Below, piece by piece: positions 8,486 through 16,544 of a stretch of DNA of 64,000 nt. The notes below the pieces were generated by a model that searched no databases, was not told where the DNA came from, and saw only the letters and a program-made list of their open reading frames with translations. The translations under genes were made by a program, and so were the position numbers. This DNA is from Paraburkholderia eburnea. Lineage in GTDB: Bacteria; Pseudomonadota; Gammaproteobacteria; Burkholderiales; Burkholderiaceae. The DNA is taken from NCBI RefSeq assembly GCF_002917095.1, contig NZ_PQGA01000003.1, positions 186,001 to 250,000 on the forward strand, written 5' to 3'. Each line of letters begins with the position of its first letter. Position 1 is the first letter of the stretch.

Positions 8486-8877
8486 AACTGCTGCTCAGCA
8501 CGCTCGCGCCGTTGTTCGGCCAATTCATACTGCTGCTGTTCAAGCTGGGCCTGTTCAAGCTGCACCTTCTTCACGAAGGCCTGCTTCCGGCCAACCGGAT
8601 CGCTGCCGTGCGTAACGCGCAGTTTGGTTTCTTCAAAGCTCTCTCGGATGGCTTCAAGTGAGTCGCGCTGCCACGCACACAACGTCATCTCACGCGGCTC
8701 CCCCTGAAACCGATAACGGTAGCGAAAGTGGACGCTGATACCCTTCGCTCCTGCACGAACCTTGCCGGACAGACCGCTACCCTCATTGAGAACCCGGTTG
8801 TGATCAGCGGCGGGGAGCTTCAGGAGTACCCGTTCGCTGATGGTTTGCGAACGATTTTCCCCCACGATATTCCCCAC
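8482..8877 (-). CDS. integrase N-terminal arm-binding domain (131 aa), split from catalytic part
   Basis: This frame matches the N-terminal DNA-binding part of phage-type integrases: a beta-rich stretch (GISVHFRYRYRFQGEPREMTLCAW) followed by the helix ending in the typical HGSDPVGRK motif. The end is a Gln/Glu-rich probable coiled coil (QLEQAQLEQQQYELAEQRRERAEQQ), which normally links to the core-binding domain. Start is GTG 8877. The frame ends in TGA overlapping the GTG of the catalytic frame. Separation of the two domains would be unusual if natural. Confidence 0.65.
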   Translation of the reverse strand: MGNIVGENRSQTISERVLLKLPAADHNRVLNEGSGLSGKVRAGAKGISVHFRYRYRFQGEPREMTLCAWQRDSLEAIRESFEETKLRVTHGSDPVGRKQAFVKKVQLEQAQLEQQQYELAEQRRERAEQQL

Positions 8878-9171
8878 AAAACGGATGCGCTGTCTGGATT
8901 CTAGTCCGAAGCCGGATCAGCGAGTAAACATCCAAGTTCCTAAATCTAAACAGAATAGATATTTGTGTGTGTGGCGCAACGCAAAACGAAATTCTTCACG
9001 GTTTTTGCGACCCGGTCGGTGAAACGCCGGGTGGAATCGTCGATCATCGTGTGCCCTTGCATTGTGGTCACGCGCGCCGCCGTAACGGTTCACAGCGCCT
9101 CGCGCGGGACTTCAAGCCCATCGCGGCAGGCCCTCGCGCGCCCGCCGCTCCCCGTCGGCCTGCTTGCCCCT
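8878..9171. other. intergenic DNA at the right edge of the island; likely attachment region
   Basis: No gene is seen. The integrase lies next to this segment, and on its far side the housekeeping pot operon begins, so the right attachment site should be here or just beyond. No tRNA or tmRNA end was recognised, and the left copy of the site was not found in the window. A GTGTGTGTGG tract at about 8962-8972 and a G/C-rich repeat near 9010-9030 are the only local irregularities. Confidence 0.3.
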
Positions 9172-9300
9172 TCAGGCGCCGCCCAGCAATCTGAGCAGCC
9201 CCCATAGAAAACGGCAGACCATCACGATCAGCTCCCAGAGCTGAAAAAGTTGCTGCCACAGTGCGCTAATCGCGCCCTCTTTGAAAATCGTTTCGATCAT
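9172..9300 (-). CDS. possible small membrane protein (42 aa)
   Basis: A 42-codon frame starting at ATG 9300, with GGGA about seven bases upstream, encodes a short acidic-aromatic start and one hydrophobic, Trp/Leu-rich segment (LWELIVMVCRFLWGLLRLLG). Single-helix proteins of this size are plausible but hard to separate from chance. A longer in-frame start at 9378 adds basic residues and looks less likely. No family recognised. Confidence 0.35.
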   Translation of the reverse strand: MIETIFKEGAISALWQQLFQLWELIVMVCRFLWGLLRLLGGA

Positions 9301-9423
9301 CGTGTTCCCGCGGCGGCCCTCGGCTTGACGCGCCAAAGCCGCGTTTCCTCCGATCATAGCGCCTCGTCGCCTGGTCACGCTAAAGCGGCAAAAGGTCCCC
9401 CCGGCCCCAGTCTCCCAAAAAGC

Positions 9424-9459
9424 AAAACGGCGCGTGGACCGAAGTCCACGCGCCGTTTT
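9424..9459. terminator. bidirectional-type terminator after potI
   Basis: A perfect 16-bp stem (AAAACGGCGCGTGGAC and its complement) with a four-base CGAA loop ends in TTTT on both strands. It lies 30 bases beyond the potI stop codon on the minus strand and closes the pot operon. Confidence 0.9.
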
Positions 9460-9489
9460 CCCTATCGCTGCCTTAACAAGGCCTGAGCG

Positions 9490-10308
9490 TCAAACCGCCA
9501 TCGCCATGCGCTTGCGCTCGGCGCGCTGCATGAAGTAGTTGCCGACGATCACGCCCACCGTCACCACGGCGATAAAGAGTGTCGCGAGCGCATTCATCTC
9601 GGGATTCAGACCCAGACGCACGCGCGAGAACACCACGAGCGGCAGCGTCGTCGAGCCTGGTCCCGAGAGAAACGCCGACAGCACGAGATCGTCGATCGAC
9701 AGCGTGAACGACAGCAGCCACCCGGCCGCGAGCGCCTGCGAGATCAGCGGCAGCGTGATCTGGAAGAACACCTTGAGCGGCGTCGCGCCCAGATCGAGCG
9801 CCGCCTCTTCGAGCGACGGATTCAGTTCGCGCACGCGCGACTGCACGATGATGGCGACGTACGAGATACAGAGCATCACGTGGCCGATCCAGATCGTGAA
9901 GACGCCGCGTCCCGCAGGCCAGCCCAGCAGCTTGCCCATCTCAACGAAGAGCAGCAGCAGCGAAATGCCCTGAATCACCTCGGGAATCACGAGCGGCGCG
10001 TTGATCATGCCCGTGTAGAGCGTGAAGCCGCGGAAATTGCCCATGCGCGCGAGCACGAAGCCCGCCCACGTGCCGATGATCACGGAGGCGAACGCCGTCA
10101 TCAGCCCGATACGCAGCGATAACCAGGCGGCGTTGATCAGCTCGTCGTCGGTCGCGAGCGCCTGATACCAGCGCGTCGAGAAACGCGTCCACACCGTCAC
10201 CAGTTGCGACTCGTTGAACGAGTAGACGATCAGGCTGACGATCGGAATATAAAGGAACGCGAAGCCCAGCCCCAGCGCGATGAATTGCAGTACGCGATTC
10301 GGTTTCAT
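9490..10308 (-). CDS. potI: putrescine ABC transporter, inner-membrane permease PotI (272 aa)
   Basis: This is the second permease of a PotFGHI-type importer for putrescine or a related polyamine. It has the six-helix MetI-like fold, with the signature loop EEAALDLGATPLKVFFQITLPLI (residues about 165-187) that docks the ATPase. Its ATG overlaps the potH stop by four bases, indicating translational coupling. It is the last gene of the operon, before the strong terminator at 9424-9459. PotC-type permeases of spermidine systems are close relatives, so the substrate is inferred from the complete gene set. Confidence 0.9.
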   Translation of the reverse strand: MKPNRVLQFIALGLGFAFLYIPIVSLIVYSFNESQLVTVWTRFSTRWYQALATDDELINAAWLSLRIGLMTAFASVIIGTWAGFVLARMGNFRGFTLYTGMINAPLVIPEVIQGISLLLLFVEMGKLLGWPAGRGVFTIWIGHVMLCISYVAIIVQSRVRELNPSLEEAALDLGATPLKVFFQITLPLISQALAAGWLLSFTLSIDDLVLSAFLSGPGSTTLPLVVFSRVRLGLNPEMNALATLFIAVVTVGVIVGNYFMQRAERKRMAMAV

Positions 10309-11258
10309 TTGCCGCGGCCCTCCAGTTCCTTCGCCTGGAAGTGCTGGAACAGCGCCATCGGCACGAGCAGCAGCAGGACCATCGCGCAGGTGACGGCGGA
10401 GGCCATCGGCCAGTCGGCGTTATCGAAGAACTCGTTCCACATGACGCGGCCGATCATCAGCGTGTTCGCGCCGCCGAGCAGTTCCGGAATCACGTATTCG
10501 CCCACCGCCGGGATGAACACCAGCAGGCAGCCTGCGATGATGCCGTTCTTCGAGAGCGGCAGCGTGATTTCGAGGAACGCGCGCCAGGGCTTCGCGCCCA
10601 GGTCATAGGCCGCTTCAAGCAGCGTCAGATCCATCTTCACGAGATGCGCGTAGAGCGGCATCACGAGGAACGGCAGATACGAATACACCATGCCGATATA
10701 GACGGCCGTGTTGGTGTGATAAAGCTCGATGGGCGTGTGGATGATGCCGGTCGACATCAGGAAATTGTTCAGCAGTCCGTTGTTTTTCAGAATGCCGATC
10801 CACGCATATACGCGGATCAGGAACGATGTCCAGAACGGCAGCATCACGGCCATCATGAGCACGTTGCGCGTGGCCGGGTTCGAGCGCGCGATGTAATACG
10901 CCATCGGATAGCCGATCAGCAGACAGAGCAGCGTCGAAATCGCCGCCACGACCACCGAATTCACATAGGTCGCGAAGTACAGGCTGTCCTGGAACAGGAA
11001 CGCGTAGTGCGAGAGGTCCAGCGCGATATGCCAGACGCCGTCGCTGAACGACGTGAGTTCCGTGTACGGCGGAATGCCGAGTTGCTGGTCAGCGAAGCTG
11101 ATCTTCACCACCAGGATGAACGGCACGAGGAAGAACAGCAGCAGCCAGAAGAACGGCCCCGCCACCACGGCGGTGCGGCCGGTCAGGTTAAAGCGCTTCG
11201 CCGGCCAGTTCAGGAATTTCCTGAAGGCGCTGGAGGTGCTGGAGTTCATCGTGCTCAT
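10305..11258 (-). CDS. potH: putrescine ABC transporter, inner-membrane permease PotH (317 aa)
   Basis: The first permease of the polyamine importer. A basic N-terminus (FLNWPAKRFNLTGR) precedes six hydrophobic segments; the coupling loop LLEAAYDLGAKPWRAFLEIT sits at about residues 212-231. Its ATG overlaps the potG stop by four bases and its stop overlaps potI likewise. PotH pairs with PotI in the membrane and both contact PotG. Confidence 0.9.
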   Translation of the reverse strand: MSTMNSSTSSAFRKFLNWPAKRFNLTGRTAVVAGPFFWLLLFFLVPFILVVKISFADQQLGIPPYTELTSFSDGVWHIALDLSHYAFLFQDSLYFATYVNSVVVAAISTLLCLLIGYPMAYYIARSNPATRNVLMMAVMLPFWTSFLIRVYAWIGILKNNGLLNNFLMSTGIIHTPIELYHTNTAVYIGMVYSYLPFLVMPLYAHLVKMDLTLLEAAYDLGAKPWRAFLEITLPLSKNGIIAGCLLVFIPAVGEYVIPELLGGANTLMIGRVMWNEFFDNADWPMASAVTCAMVLLLLVPMALFQHFQAKELEGRGK

Positions 11259-12415
11259 GACGTCAGCACCACGCCGGCCGAGGCGCTCCAGCGCACATAG
11301 ACTTCGTCTTCCCAGGTGGGAGAGTCGATTTCGGAAAGCGCGAGGCTCGACATGTTCGCGATCACCGTCTTGCCCGATTCGAGCTTGACGTGGTAGAGCG
11401 AGTAACCACCCATGTAGGCGATATTCTTGACCACGCCCTTGCCCCAGTTGAAGGTGCCTTCGGGCGGTTTGCGCGTGAGCGAGATGCGCTCGGGACGCAC
11501 CGAAATCGTCACGGGCATACCGAGCGGTCCGGTGATGCCGTGGTTCACATAGAGATGCACGGGCAGTTCCGCCGACTCGACGTACACATGGTCCGGCTCG
11601 TCTTCCACCACCTTGCCGTCGAACAGATTGGTCGAGCCGATGAATTCGGCCGAGAAGCGGCTGTTCGGGTACTCGTAGACCTGGTTGGGCGTGCCGAGCT
11701 GGACGATCTCGCCTTCGCTCATGACCGCCAGGCGCCCCGCCATCGTCATCGCCTCTTCCTGGTCGTGCGTGACCATGATGCAGGTGACGCCGACCTTGTC
11801 GAGAATGTTGACCAGCTCGATCTGGGTGCGCTGGCGAATCTGCTTGTCGAGCGCCGACATCGGCTCGTCGAGCAGCAGCAGCTTGGGGCGCTTCACGAGC
11901 GAGCGGGCAAGCGCCACGCGCTGCTGCTGGCCGCCGGAAAGCTGATGCGGCTTGCGCCTGGCAAAACGCGACATCTGCACGAGTTCGAGCACGTTGGCCA
12001 CGCGTTCCTGCAGCTCGGCCTTTTTCACGCCTTCCTGGCGCAGCCCAAAGCCGACGTTCGATTCCACCGTCATATGCGGAAAAAGCGCATACGACTGGAA
12101 CATCATGTTGACCGGGCGGCGGTACGGCGGCAACGCAGCGAGGTCTTCGCCATCGATCAGGATCTTGCCCGACGTGATCGTTTCCAGACCGGCGAGCATG
12201 CGCAGCAAGGTGGACTTGCCGCAGCCCGAGCTGCCAAGCAGCGCGAACAGCTCGCCCTTCTTCACCGACAGGTTGACGCCCTTGACGGCCGTCGTGTCGC
12301 CGAACTTCTTGACGACATCGACAACCTGCACGAAGTTGTCCGCGGCTGAATCGCTCGCGGCGAAGCCCGCAGGCAGCGCGCCTGCTAGGGTCGGCACACT
12401 CGACTGGTCACTCAT
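11255..12415 (-). CDS. potG: putrescine ABC transporter ATPase PotG (386 aa)
   Basis: The ATP-hydrolysing subunit of the polyamine importer. Walker A GSSGCGKST lies near residue 60, the ABC signature LSGGQQQRVALAR near 160, and Walker B LLLLDEPMSALD follows; a C-terminal TOBE-type regulatory region (about residues 300-386) is present as in PotA/PotG. Start ATG 12415, preceded by GAGAG, is preferred over an in-frame start at 12481 because the latter would run through the palindrome between potF and potG. It overlaps potH by four bases. Confidence 0.9.
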   Translation of the reverse strand: MSDQSSVPTLAGALPAGFAASDSAADNFVQVVDVVKKFGDTTAVKGVNLSVKKGELFALLGSSGCGKSTLLRMLAGLETITSGKILIDGEDLAALPPYRRPVNMMFQSYALFPHMTVESNVGFGLRQEGVKKAELQERVANVLELVQMSRFARRKPHQLSGGQQQRVALARSLVKRPKLLLLDEPMSALDKQIRQRTQIELVNILDKVGVTCIMVTHDQEEAMTMAGRLAVMSEGEIVQLGTPNQVYEYPNSRFSAEFIGSTNLFDGKVVEDEPDHVYVESAELPVHLYVNHGITGPLGMPVTISVRPERISLTRKPPEGTFNWGKGVVKNIAYMGGYSLYHVKLESGKTVIANMSSLALSEIDSPTWEDEVYVRWSASAGVVLTS

Positions 12416-12467
12416 GATTCTCTCTGCCCTGCCTTTCTGACTTGATACCTGGACGGGGTTGACGAAC

Positions 12468-12495
12468 AAAGCCCCCGGCACGTGCCGAGGGCTTT
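12468..12495 (-). terminator. intercistronic hairpin between potF and potG
   Basis: AAAGCCCTCGGCACG pairs with CGTGCCGGGGGCTTT on the minus strand, with one internal mismatch and only short tails. It lies 32 bases after potF and 52 before potG. A leaky terminator or RNA-stabilising hairpin here would raise the binding protein above the membrane subunits, a common arrangement in ABC importers; that effect is inferred. Confidence 0.7.
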
Positions 12496-12527
12496 AGGCA
12501 AAACGCAAAACTACGTGGCCGGGCGCG

Positions 12528-13628
12528 TCAGCGGCCCGACTTGAATTCGGTCCACAGACGCGTCTGCAGGCGCTGGATTTCCGGCGGCAGCGGCTTGAGC
12601 AGGAACAGCGTCTTGAGCACTTCCGGCGACGGATACACGGCCGGATCGTTGGCGATGTCCTTGTCCACGTACTTGCGCGCTTCCGCATTCGCGCTCGGGT
12701 AGTACACGGCGTTGGTGATCGCGGCGTGAACCTGCGGCGTTTCGATGTAGTTGATCCACTGGTACGCGGCGTCCTTGTGCTGCGCATCCTTCGGGATGGT
12801 CATCACGTCAAACCAGATCGGCGCGCCGCCCTTCGGAATGTAGTATTCGATCTTGTACGGCTTCTTCGCCTCGATCGCGCGATGCTTCGCGATCACGACG
12901 TCGCCCGACCAGCCGTAGGCGAAGCAGACATCGCCGCCAACCATATCGTTGATATAGCCCGACGAGTTGAACTGCGTGATGTACGGGCGGATCTTCTTCA
13001 TCATCGTCAATGCGGCGCGATAGTCGTCCGGATTGGTCGACAGCGGATCCTTGCCAATGTAGTGCAGCGCGGCGGCAAAGAACTGATCCGGCGCGTCGAG
13101 CACGGACACGCCGCAGGTCTTCAGCTTCGAGATGTTCTCGGGCTTGAAGAGGATGTCCCAGTTGTCGAGCGACACATTCTTGCCGAGGATCTGCTGCGCC
13201 TTGTTGACGTTATAGGCAAGACCCGTCGTGCCGTAGGCCCAGGGCACCGCGAACTTGTTGCCCGGATCCGCGCCGGCGACGAGTGCCATCAGCTGCGGAT
13301 CGAGATACTTGAGATTGGGGATCTTCGACTTGTCGAGCGGCGAGAAGATGCCGGCGGCGATCTGCTTGCCCGCGTAGTTGGTCGTCGGCACGACGATGTC
13401 GTAGCCCGAATTGCCCGCGAGCAGCTTGGCTTGCAGCGTGTCGTCGCTGTCGTAGTTGTCGTACTTGACGGTGACGCCGGTTTGCTTCTGGAAGTTCGGA
13501 ATCGTGTCTTTGGCGATGTAATCGGACCAGTTGTAGACGTTCAGTTGCGTATCTTTCGCCACCGACGCGACCCACGGCGACGCACATAGTGCGAGCACAG
13601 CCAGTTTCGCCAAAACCCGTTTCTTCAT
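12528..13628 (-). CDS. potF: periplasmic putrescine-binding protein PotF (366 aa)
   Basis: The solute-binding protein that delivers polyamine to PotHI. It has a signal peptide (MKKRVLAKLAVLALCASPWVASVAK, cleavage near residue 22-25), then the family opening LNVYNWSDYIAKDTIPNFQK. Further PotF/PotD features are CFAYGWSGDVVIAK and a terminal domain ending in LPPEIQRLQTRLWTEFK. ATG 13628 has GGAG at about seven bases, and the much longer in-frame extension upstream lacks any signal sequence. First gene of the operon. Confidence 0.9.
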   Translation of the reverse strand: MKKRVLAKLAVLALCASPWVASVAKDTQLNVYNWSDYIAKDTIPNFQKQTGVTVKYDNYDSDDTLQAKLLAGNSGYDIVVPTTNYAGKQIAAGIFSPLDKSKIPNLKYLDPQLMALVAGADPGNKFAVPWAYGTTGLAYNVNKAQQILGKNVSLDNWDILFKPENISKLKTCGVSVLDAPDQFFAAALHYIGKDPLSTNPDDYRAALTMMKKIRPYITQFNSSGYINDMVGGDVCFAYGWSGDVVIAKHRAIEAKKPYKIEYYIPKGGAPIWFDVMTIPKDAQHKDAAYQWINYIETPQVHAAITNAVYYPSANAEARKYVDKDIANDPAVYPSPEVLKTLFLLKPLPPEIQRLQTRLWTEFKSGR

Positions 13629-14154
13629 CCCGTTCTCCGTTCTTAGCCTGCCGCTCGAGGTCGTTTGAATGTTGCTCGGCGTCTTGCCAGGCTGCGTTGC
13701 GCCGCATGTGCGCCGCCCAAGGCGGCCCCCAGAATTTACCGAACCTACCATCAATCGCGCCAGGCGACAAAAAAGAACGCCGGCTTGTCGCGCAAACGGA
13801 ACAGGGCCGCGGACAACCCCGGGCGACCCGGCTGGCAGGCGGTAAATCGCGCGCAATTTTAGCCGTTTGAGCGTCCCTGTCTACAAAAAAAACGTGGACG
13901 CAACATTCGCGCGACGCCCGCCGCTTAAGCCCCGGGGCGCGTCCGATCCGGATTGCATCGGCGAGCGTCCGGTGCGGGCGGTACGGCGACTGCCAGCCGC
14001 CCTTTCCGGCGGCAAGAAAATCCTTGCCCTTTTGGCCGCATGGGCAAGGCAGGGGCAAGGCAGGCCGCCGCCCGCGAATCGGTTAACATAGCGGGGTTTT
14101 CCGCACGGCCGGCGTGCCTTTTGCGCCCCGGCCATCCCGCCCCAAGACATATCG
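13629..14154. promoter_or_regulatory. divergent region between potF and the DUF1289 gene
   Basis: About 525 bases separate divergent genes and must contain the potF promoter on the minus strand and the DUF1289 promoter on the plus strand. No clear sigma-70 hexamer pair, repeat or small gene was recognised; open frames here have chance-like, Arg-rich products. Confidence 0.4.
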
Positions 14155-14358
14155 ATGGCATCCAATCTTCACGACCTTCCCGACAGCCCCTGCATCGGCG
14201 TGTGCTCCACGCTTTTCGACGACATCTGCAAAGGCTGCGGCCGTACCGCGATCGAAGTCTCCAACTGGGTCTTCCTGAGCGACGAAGAAAAGCAGGCAAT
14301 CTGGGCCCGCATCGAGCGCGAAGGCACCGCCATGCGCTTTCAGCCGAAAAACGCCTGA
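14155..14358 (+). CDS. DUF1289 small cysteine protein (67 aa)
   Basis: The product shows the DUF1289 pattern: DSPCIGVCSTLFDDICKGCGRT followed by a W-containing helix (SNWVFLSDEEKQAIWARI). Four cysteines in CxxxC and CxxC spacing suggest metal or Fe-S binding. Length is normal for the family. Function is not established. It is a single-gene unit ending just before the hairpin at 14379-14399. Confidence 0.85.
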   Translation: MASNLHDLPDSPCIGVCSTLFDDICKGCGRTAIEVSNWVFLSDEEKQAIWARIEREGTAMRFQPKNA

Positions 14359-14378
14359 GGGCTGCGCAGGCGTAAAAA

Positions 14379-14399
14379 AACGCCGGACAAGCCGGCGTT
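14379..14399 (-). terminator. terminator downstream of ompW
   Basis: AACGCCGG and CCGGCGTT form an 8-bp stem. Read on the minus strand it is followed by seven T residues (A-run at 14374-14380), so it ends ompW transcription. It may also serve the convergent DUF1289 gene. Confidence 0.8.
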
Positions 14400-14439
14400 C
14401 GGTCCCGCTTGTGCGGGTCGGCCTTGACCCGCGCGGCGC

Positions 14440-15081
14440 TCAGAACTTCATGCCGACGCCGATACCCACGATGATCGGGTCGATATAGAGCGTGCCCAGC
14501 GACGACCCGTTGAGCGACGCGCCCGTGCGCATCCATATCTTCTTGATATCCGCGTTCACGAACACATTCTTCGCGACCTGGTAATCGACGCCGAATTGCA
14601 GCGCCGGGCCAAAGCTATGGTTGTCGATCGACACCGGCTGGCCGCCCGCGTGCAGACCGTTGTTGTAGAACAGCGTGTAGTTGATGCCCGCGCCCACGTA
14701 AGGCCGGAACACGCCGGCATTGTTGAAGTGATATTGCAGCAGCAGCGTGGGCGGCAGCACGCCGACGCCGCCCAGCGCGCCGAGGCTCGACGTGACCTGA
14801 TGGCGCGAGGTGCCCAGAATCAGTTCCGCGCCGATGTTGTTCGTCACCATGTACGTGAAGTCCAGTTCGGGCACGATGGCGTTGTTGACGTCGGTCTTGA
14901 GCGTAGTGAGCGTGCCGTTCGTGCTCGACTGCGGCATGATGCTGATCGCGCGCAAACGCACGAGCCAGTCGCCCGCGTAGATCCCCGTGTCGGGCGTGGC
15001 GGCGTGAGCCGCCGATGCGCCAAACGCCAGTGCGGCAACTGCGGCGGCAGCGGCCGCGATGGTCTTGATCTGATTTTTCAT
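14440..15081 (-). CDS. ompW: OmpW-family outer-membrane protein (213 aa)
   Basis: OmpW proteins form eight-stranded barrels in the outer membrane and pass small hydrophobic molecules. The product has an Ala-rich signal peptide (cleavage after AHA, residue about 26), then GDWLVRLRAISIMPQ, the central GVGVLPPTLLLQYHF and a C-terminal Phe (VGIGVGMKF) required for barrel assembly. ATG 15081 has AGGGG about nine bases upstream. A near-consensus FNR box lies 75-88 bases upstream, consistent with the oxygen control of ompW known in enterobacteria. Confidence 0.9.
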   Translation of the reverse strand: MKNQIKTIAAAAAAVAALAFGASAAHAATPDTGIYAGDWLVRLRAISIMPQSSTNGTLTTLKTDVNNAIVPELDFTYMVTNNIGAELILGTSRHQVTSSLGALGGVGVLPPTLLLQYHFNNAGVFRPYVGAGINYTLFYNNGLHAGGQPVSIDNHSFGPALQFGVDYQVAKNVFVNADIKKIWMRTGASLNGSSLGTLYIDPIIVGIGVGMKF

Positions 15082-15155
15082 GGTGAATTCCCCTGTAGTT
15101 CCCGCGGTGATTCGCAAGACACTGCGAATTCTCCGAGGCAGGGGCCACCATTTTC

Positions 15156-15169
15156 TTGATTCGAATCAG
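15156..15169 (-). promoter_or_regulatory. candidate FNR/Anr box upstream of ompW
   Basis: TTGAT-TCGA-ATCAG matches nine of ten defined positions of the FNR consensus TTGAT-N4-ATCAA. It is centred about 81 bases upstream of the ompW ATG and overlaps the stop codon of the nitronate monooxygenase gene. FNR control of ompW is established in Escherichia coli; here it is inferred from the site and gene pair. Confidence 0.55.
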
Positions 15170-16356
15170 CTAAGCGCGAACGCCGCGCGATGTGCGACCG
15201 CAGGTCGCGCTGAACCCGTCAAAAGCAGTTCCAAAAGGTCTCTTACCGAGCGGATGGCGTTGCCAAAAGGCAACGCTTCGCGCCCGCGGAAAAAGAGTCC
15301 GTTCGACACGTCGCCGCGCAGGGCGGCGGCAAGACGCGTATCGATGCAAAAGTGCCCGAACTTTTCGATCCCGTCGCGCAAGCCGCACACGGACAGACAT
15401 TCGAGCCCCGTCGGGCAAGCGTTTTTGACCTGACCGATCTTCACGCGGATGCGCGATTCGTTGCGCAGGTAACGATCGAGCCACGGCGTTTTCACGGCGC
15501 GCGCGGGTAGCCCCGTCACGCTGATGAATTCGACGATGTCTTCGGGCTTCGCATCGGCGAGCACGCGCTTGAAGTTGGGATGCGCGTCGCCCTCTTCCGT
15601 CACGGCGAACGGCGTGCCCACCTGCACGCCATTGGCGCCGGCCTGCAGCCAGCGCCGCACTGCCTCATGGCTATTGATGCCGCCGCCCACGATCAGCGGA
15701 ACATCGCTGCGGCTGATGCCGAGCGTGGCGTACACGCCGTCCAGTTCCTCGAAGATACGCTCGAAACCGAAACGCTCGTTATCCATATCGGCCAGATCGG
15801 TCACACCCAGATGGCCGCCCGCATGGGCGGGATGCTCCAGCACCACGGCGTCGGGCAGACGCCCCTTCTTCATCCACTTCTTGAGCACCAGCGACACGCC
15901 GCGCGCGTCGGAAAGAATCGGGATCAGCGCGATGTCCACGCCCTGGGTGAGATCGGGCAGATCGAGCGGCAGGCCCGCGCCCATGACAATGGCGTCGGCG
16001 CCATGCTCGCAGGCCGCGCGCACATAGTCGGCGTGGGCGTTGACGGCCTTCATGACATTCACGGCGATCATGCCGTGGCCGTCGGCCAGCTTGCGCGCGG
16101 CTTCGATCTCGCGGCCCAGCGCGACCAGATTGGCCTGCGCGAGCGTGTCGTGGCGCGGATCGGCGCGGCATTGTTCGACGAGATCGGCGTGATGGTGGCG
16201 CAAGTCGATGCTCGCGATGGTGCCGAGCGCGCCCTCGCGCGCGACGCTGCCCGCGAGCCGGTGCGCGGAAATGCCGACGCCCATGCCGCCTTGCACGATG
16301 GGCAGCAATTGACGGCCGCGAAGTTGGAGCGGCGCGAATGAATGATCTGGAAACAT
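15166..16356 (-). CDS. nitronate monooxygenase family flavoprotein (396 aa)
   Basis: NMO/2-nitropropane dioxygenase proteins are FMN-dependent TIM barrels that oxidise alkyl nitronates such as propionate-3-nitronate. The N-terminus has PIVQGGMGVGISAHRLAG; the catalytic-His region reads EHPAHAGGHLG near residue 175, and the phosphate-binding loop is VGGGINSHEAVRRWLQAGANGVQVGT. A C-terminal Cys cluster (CPTGLECLSVCG) is typical of the longer subgroup. Start ATG 16356. Downstream of it, after 84 bases, is ompW on the same strand, which probably has its own promoter. Confidence 0.85.
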   Translation of the reverse strand: MFPDHSFAPLQLRGRQLLPIVQGGMGVGISAHRLAGSVAREGALGTIASIDLRHHHADLVEQCRADPRHDTLAQANLVALGREIEAARKLADGHGMIAVNVMKAVNAHADYVRAACEHGADAIVMGAGLPLDLPDLTQGVDIALIPILSDARGVSLVLKKWMKKGRLPDAVVLEHPAHAGGHLGVTDLADMDNERFGFERIFEELDGVYATLGISRSDVPLIVGGGINSHEAVRRWLQAGANGVQVGTPFAVTEEGDAHPNFKRVLADAKPEDIVEFISVTGLPARAVKTPWLDRYLRNESRIRVKIGQVKNACPTGLECLSVCGLRDGIEKFGHFCIDTRLAAALRGDVSNGLFFRGREALPFGNAIRSVRDLLELLLTGSARPAVAHRAAFALS

Positions 16357-16441
16357 GGTGACAGTGACCCGCCTGGCGTTGTCGATGACAAAACGCTAAT
16401 GGTCGCGCGCACCCGGATGGCAGCATTGATAAAAGTCAAAA

Positions 16442-16477
16442 ACTAATGCGGGAGCCAAGTATGACTCCCGCATTAGT
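16442..16477 (-). terminator. terminator after the aldehyde dehydrogenase gene
   Basis: A perfect 13-bp stem (ACTAATGCGGGAG and its complement) with a 10-base loop is followed on the minus strand by TTTTTGACTTTT. It lies 68 bases past the aldehyde dehydrogenase stop. Confidence 0.85.
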
Positions 16478-16544
16478 GATGTAAATCAAGACGTCGCACC
16501 GTGACATTTGCAAGGCGCGACGTTTTCAGCCGGCTTTAAACGGC

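Noticed and set aside
8878-9171. tRNA gene as integration target next to the integrase
   Set aside because: No cloverleaf, T-loop sequence or CCA end could be found on either strand.
16442-16477. Hairpin as a small regulatory RNA or riboswitch
   Set aside because: A single perfect stem followed by a T-rich tail directly after a gene is fully explained as a terminator.
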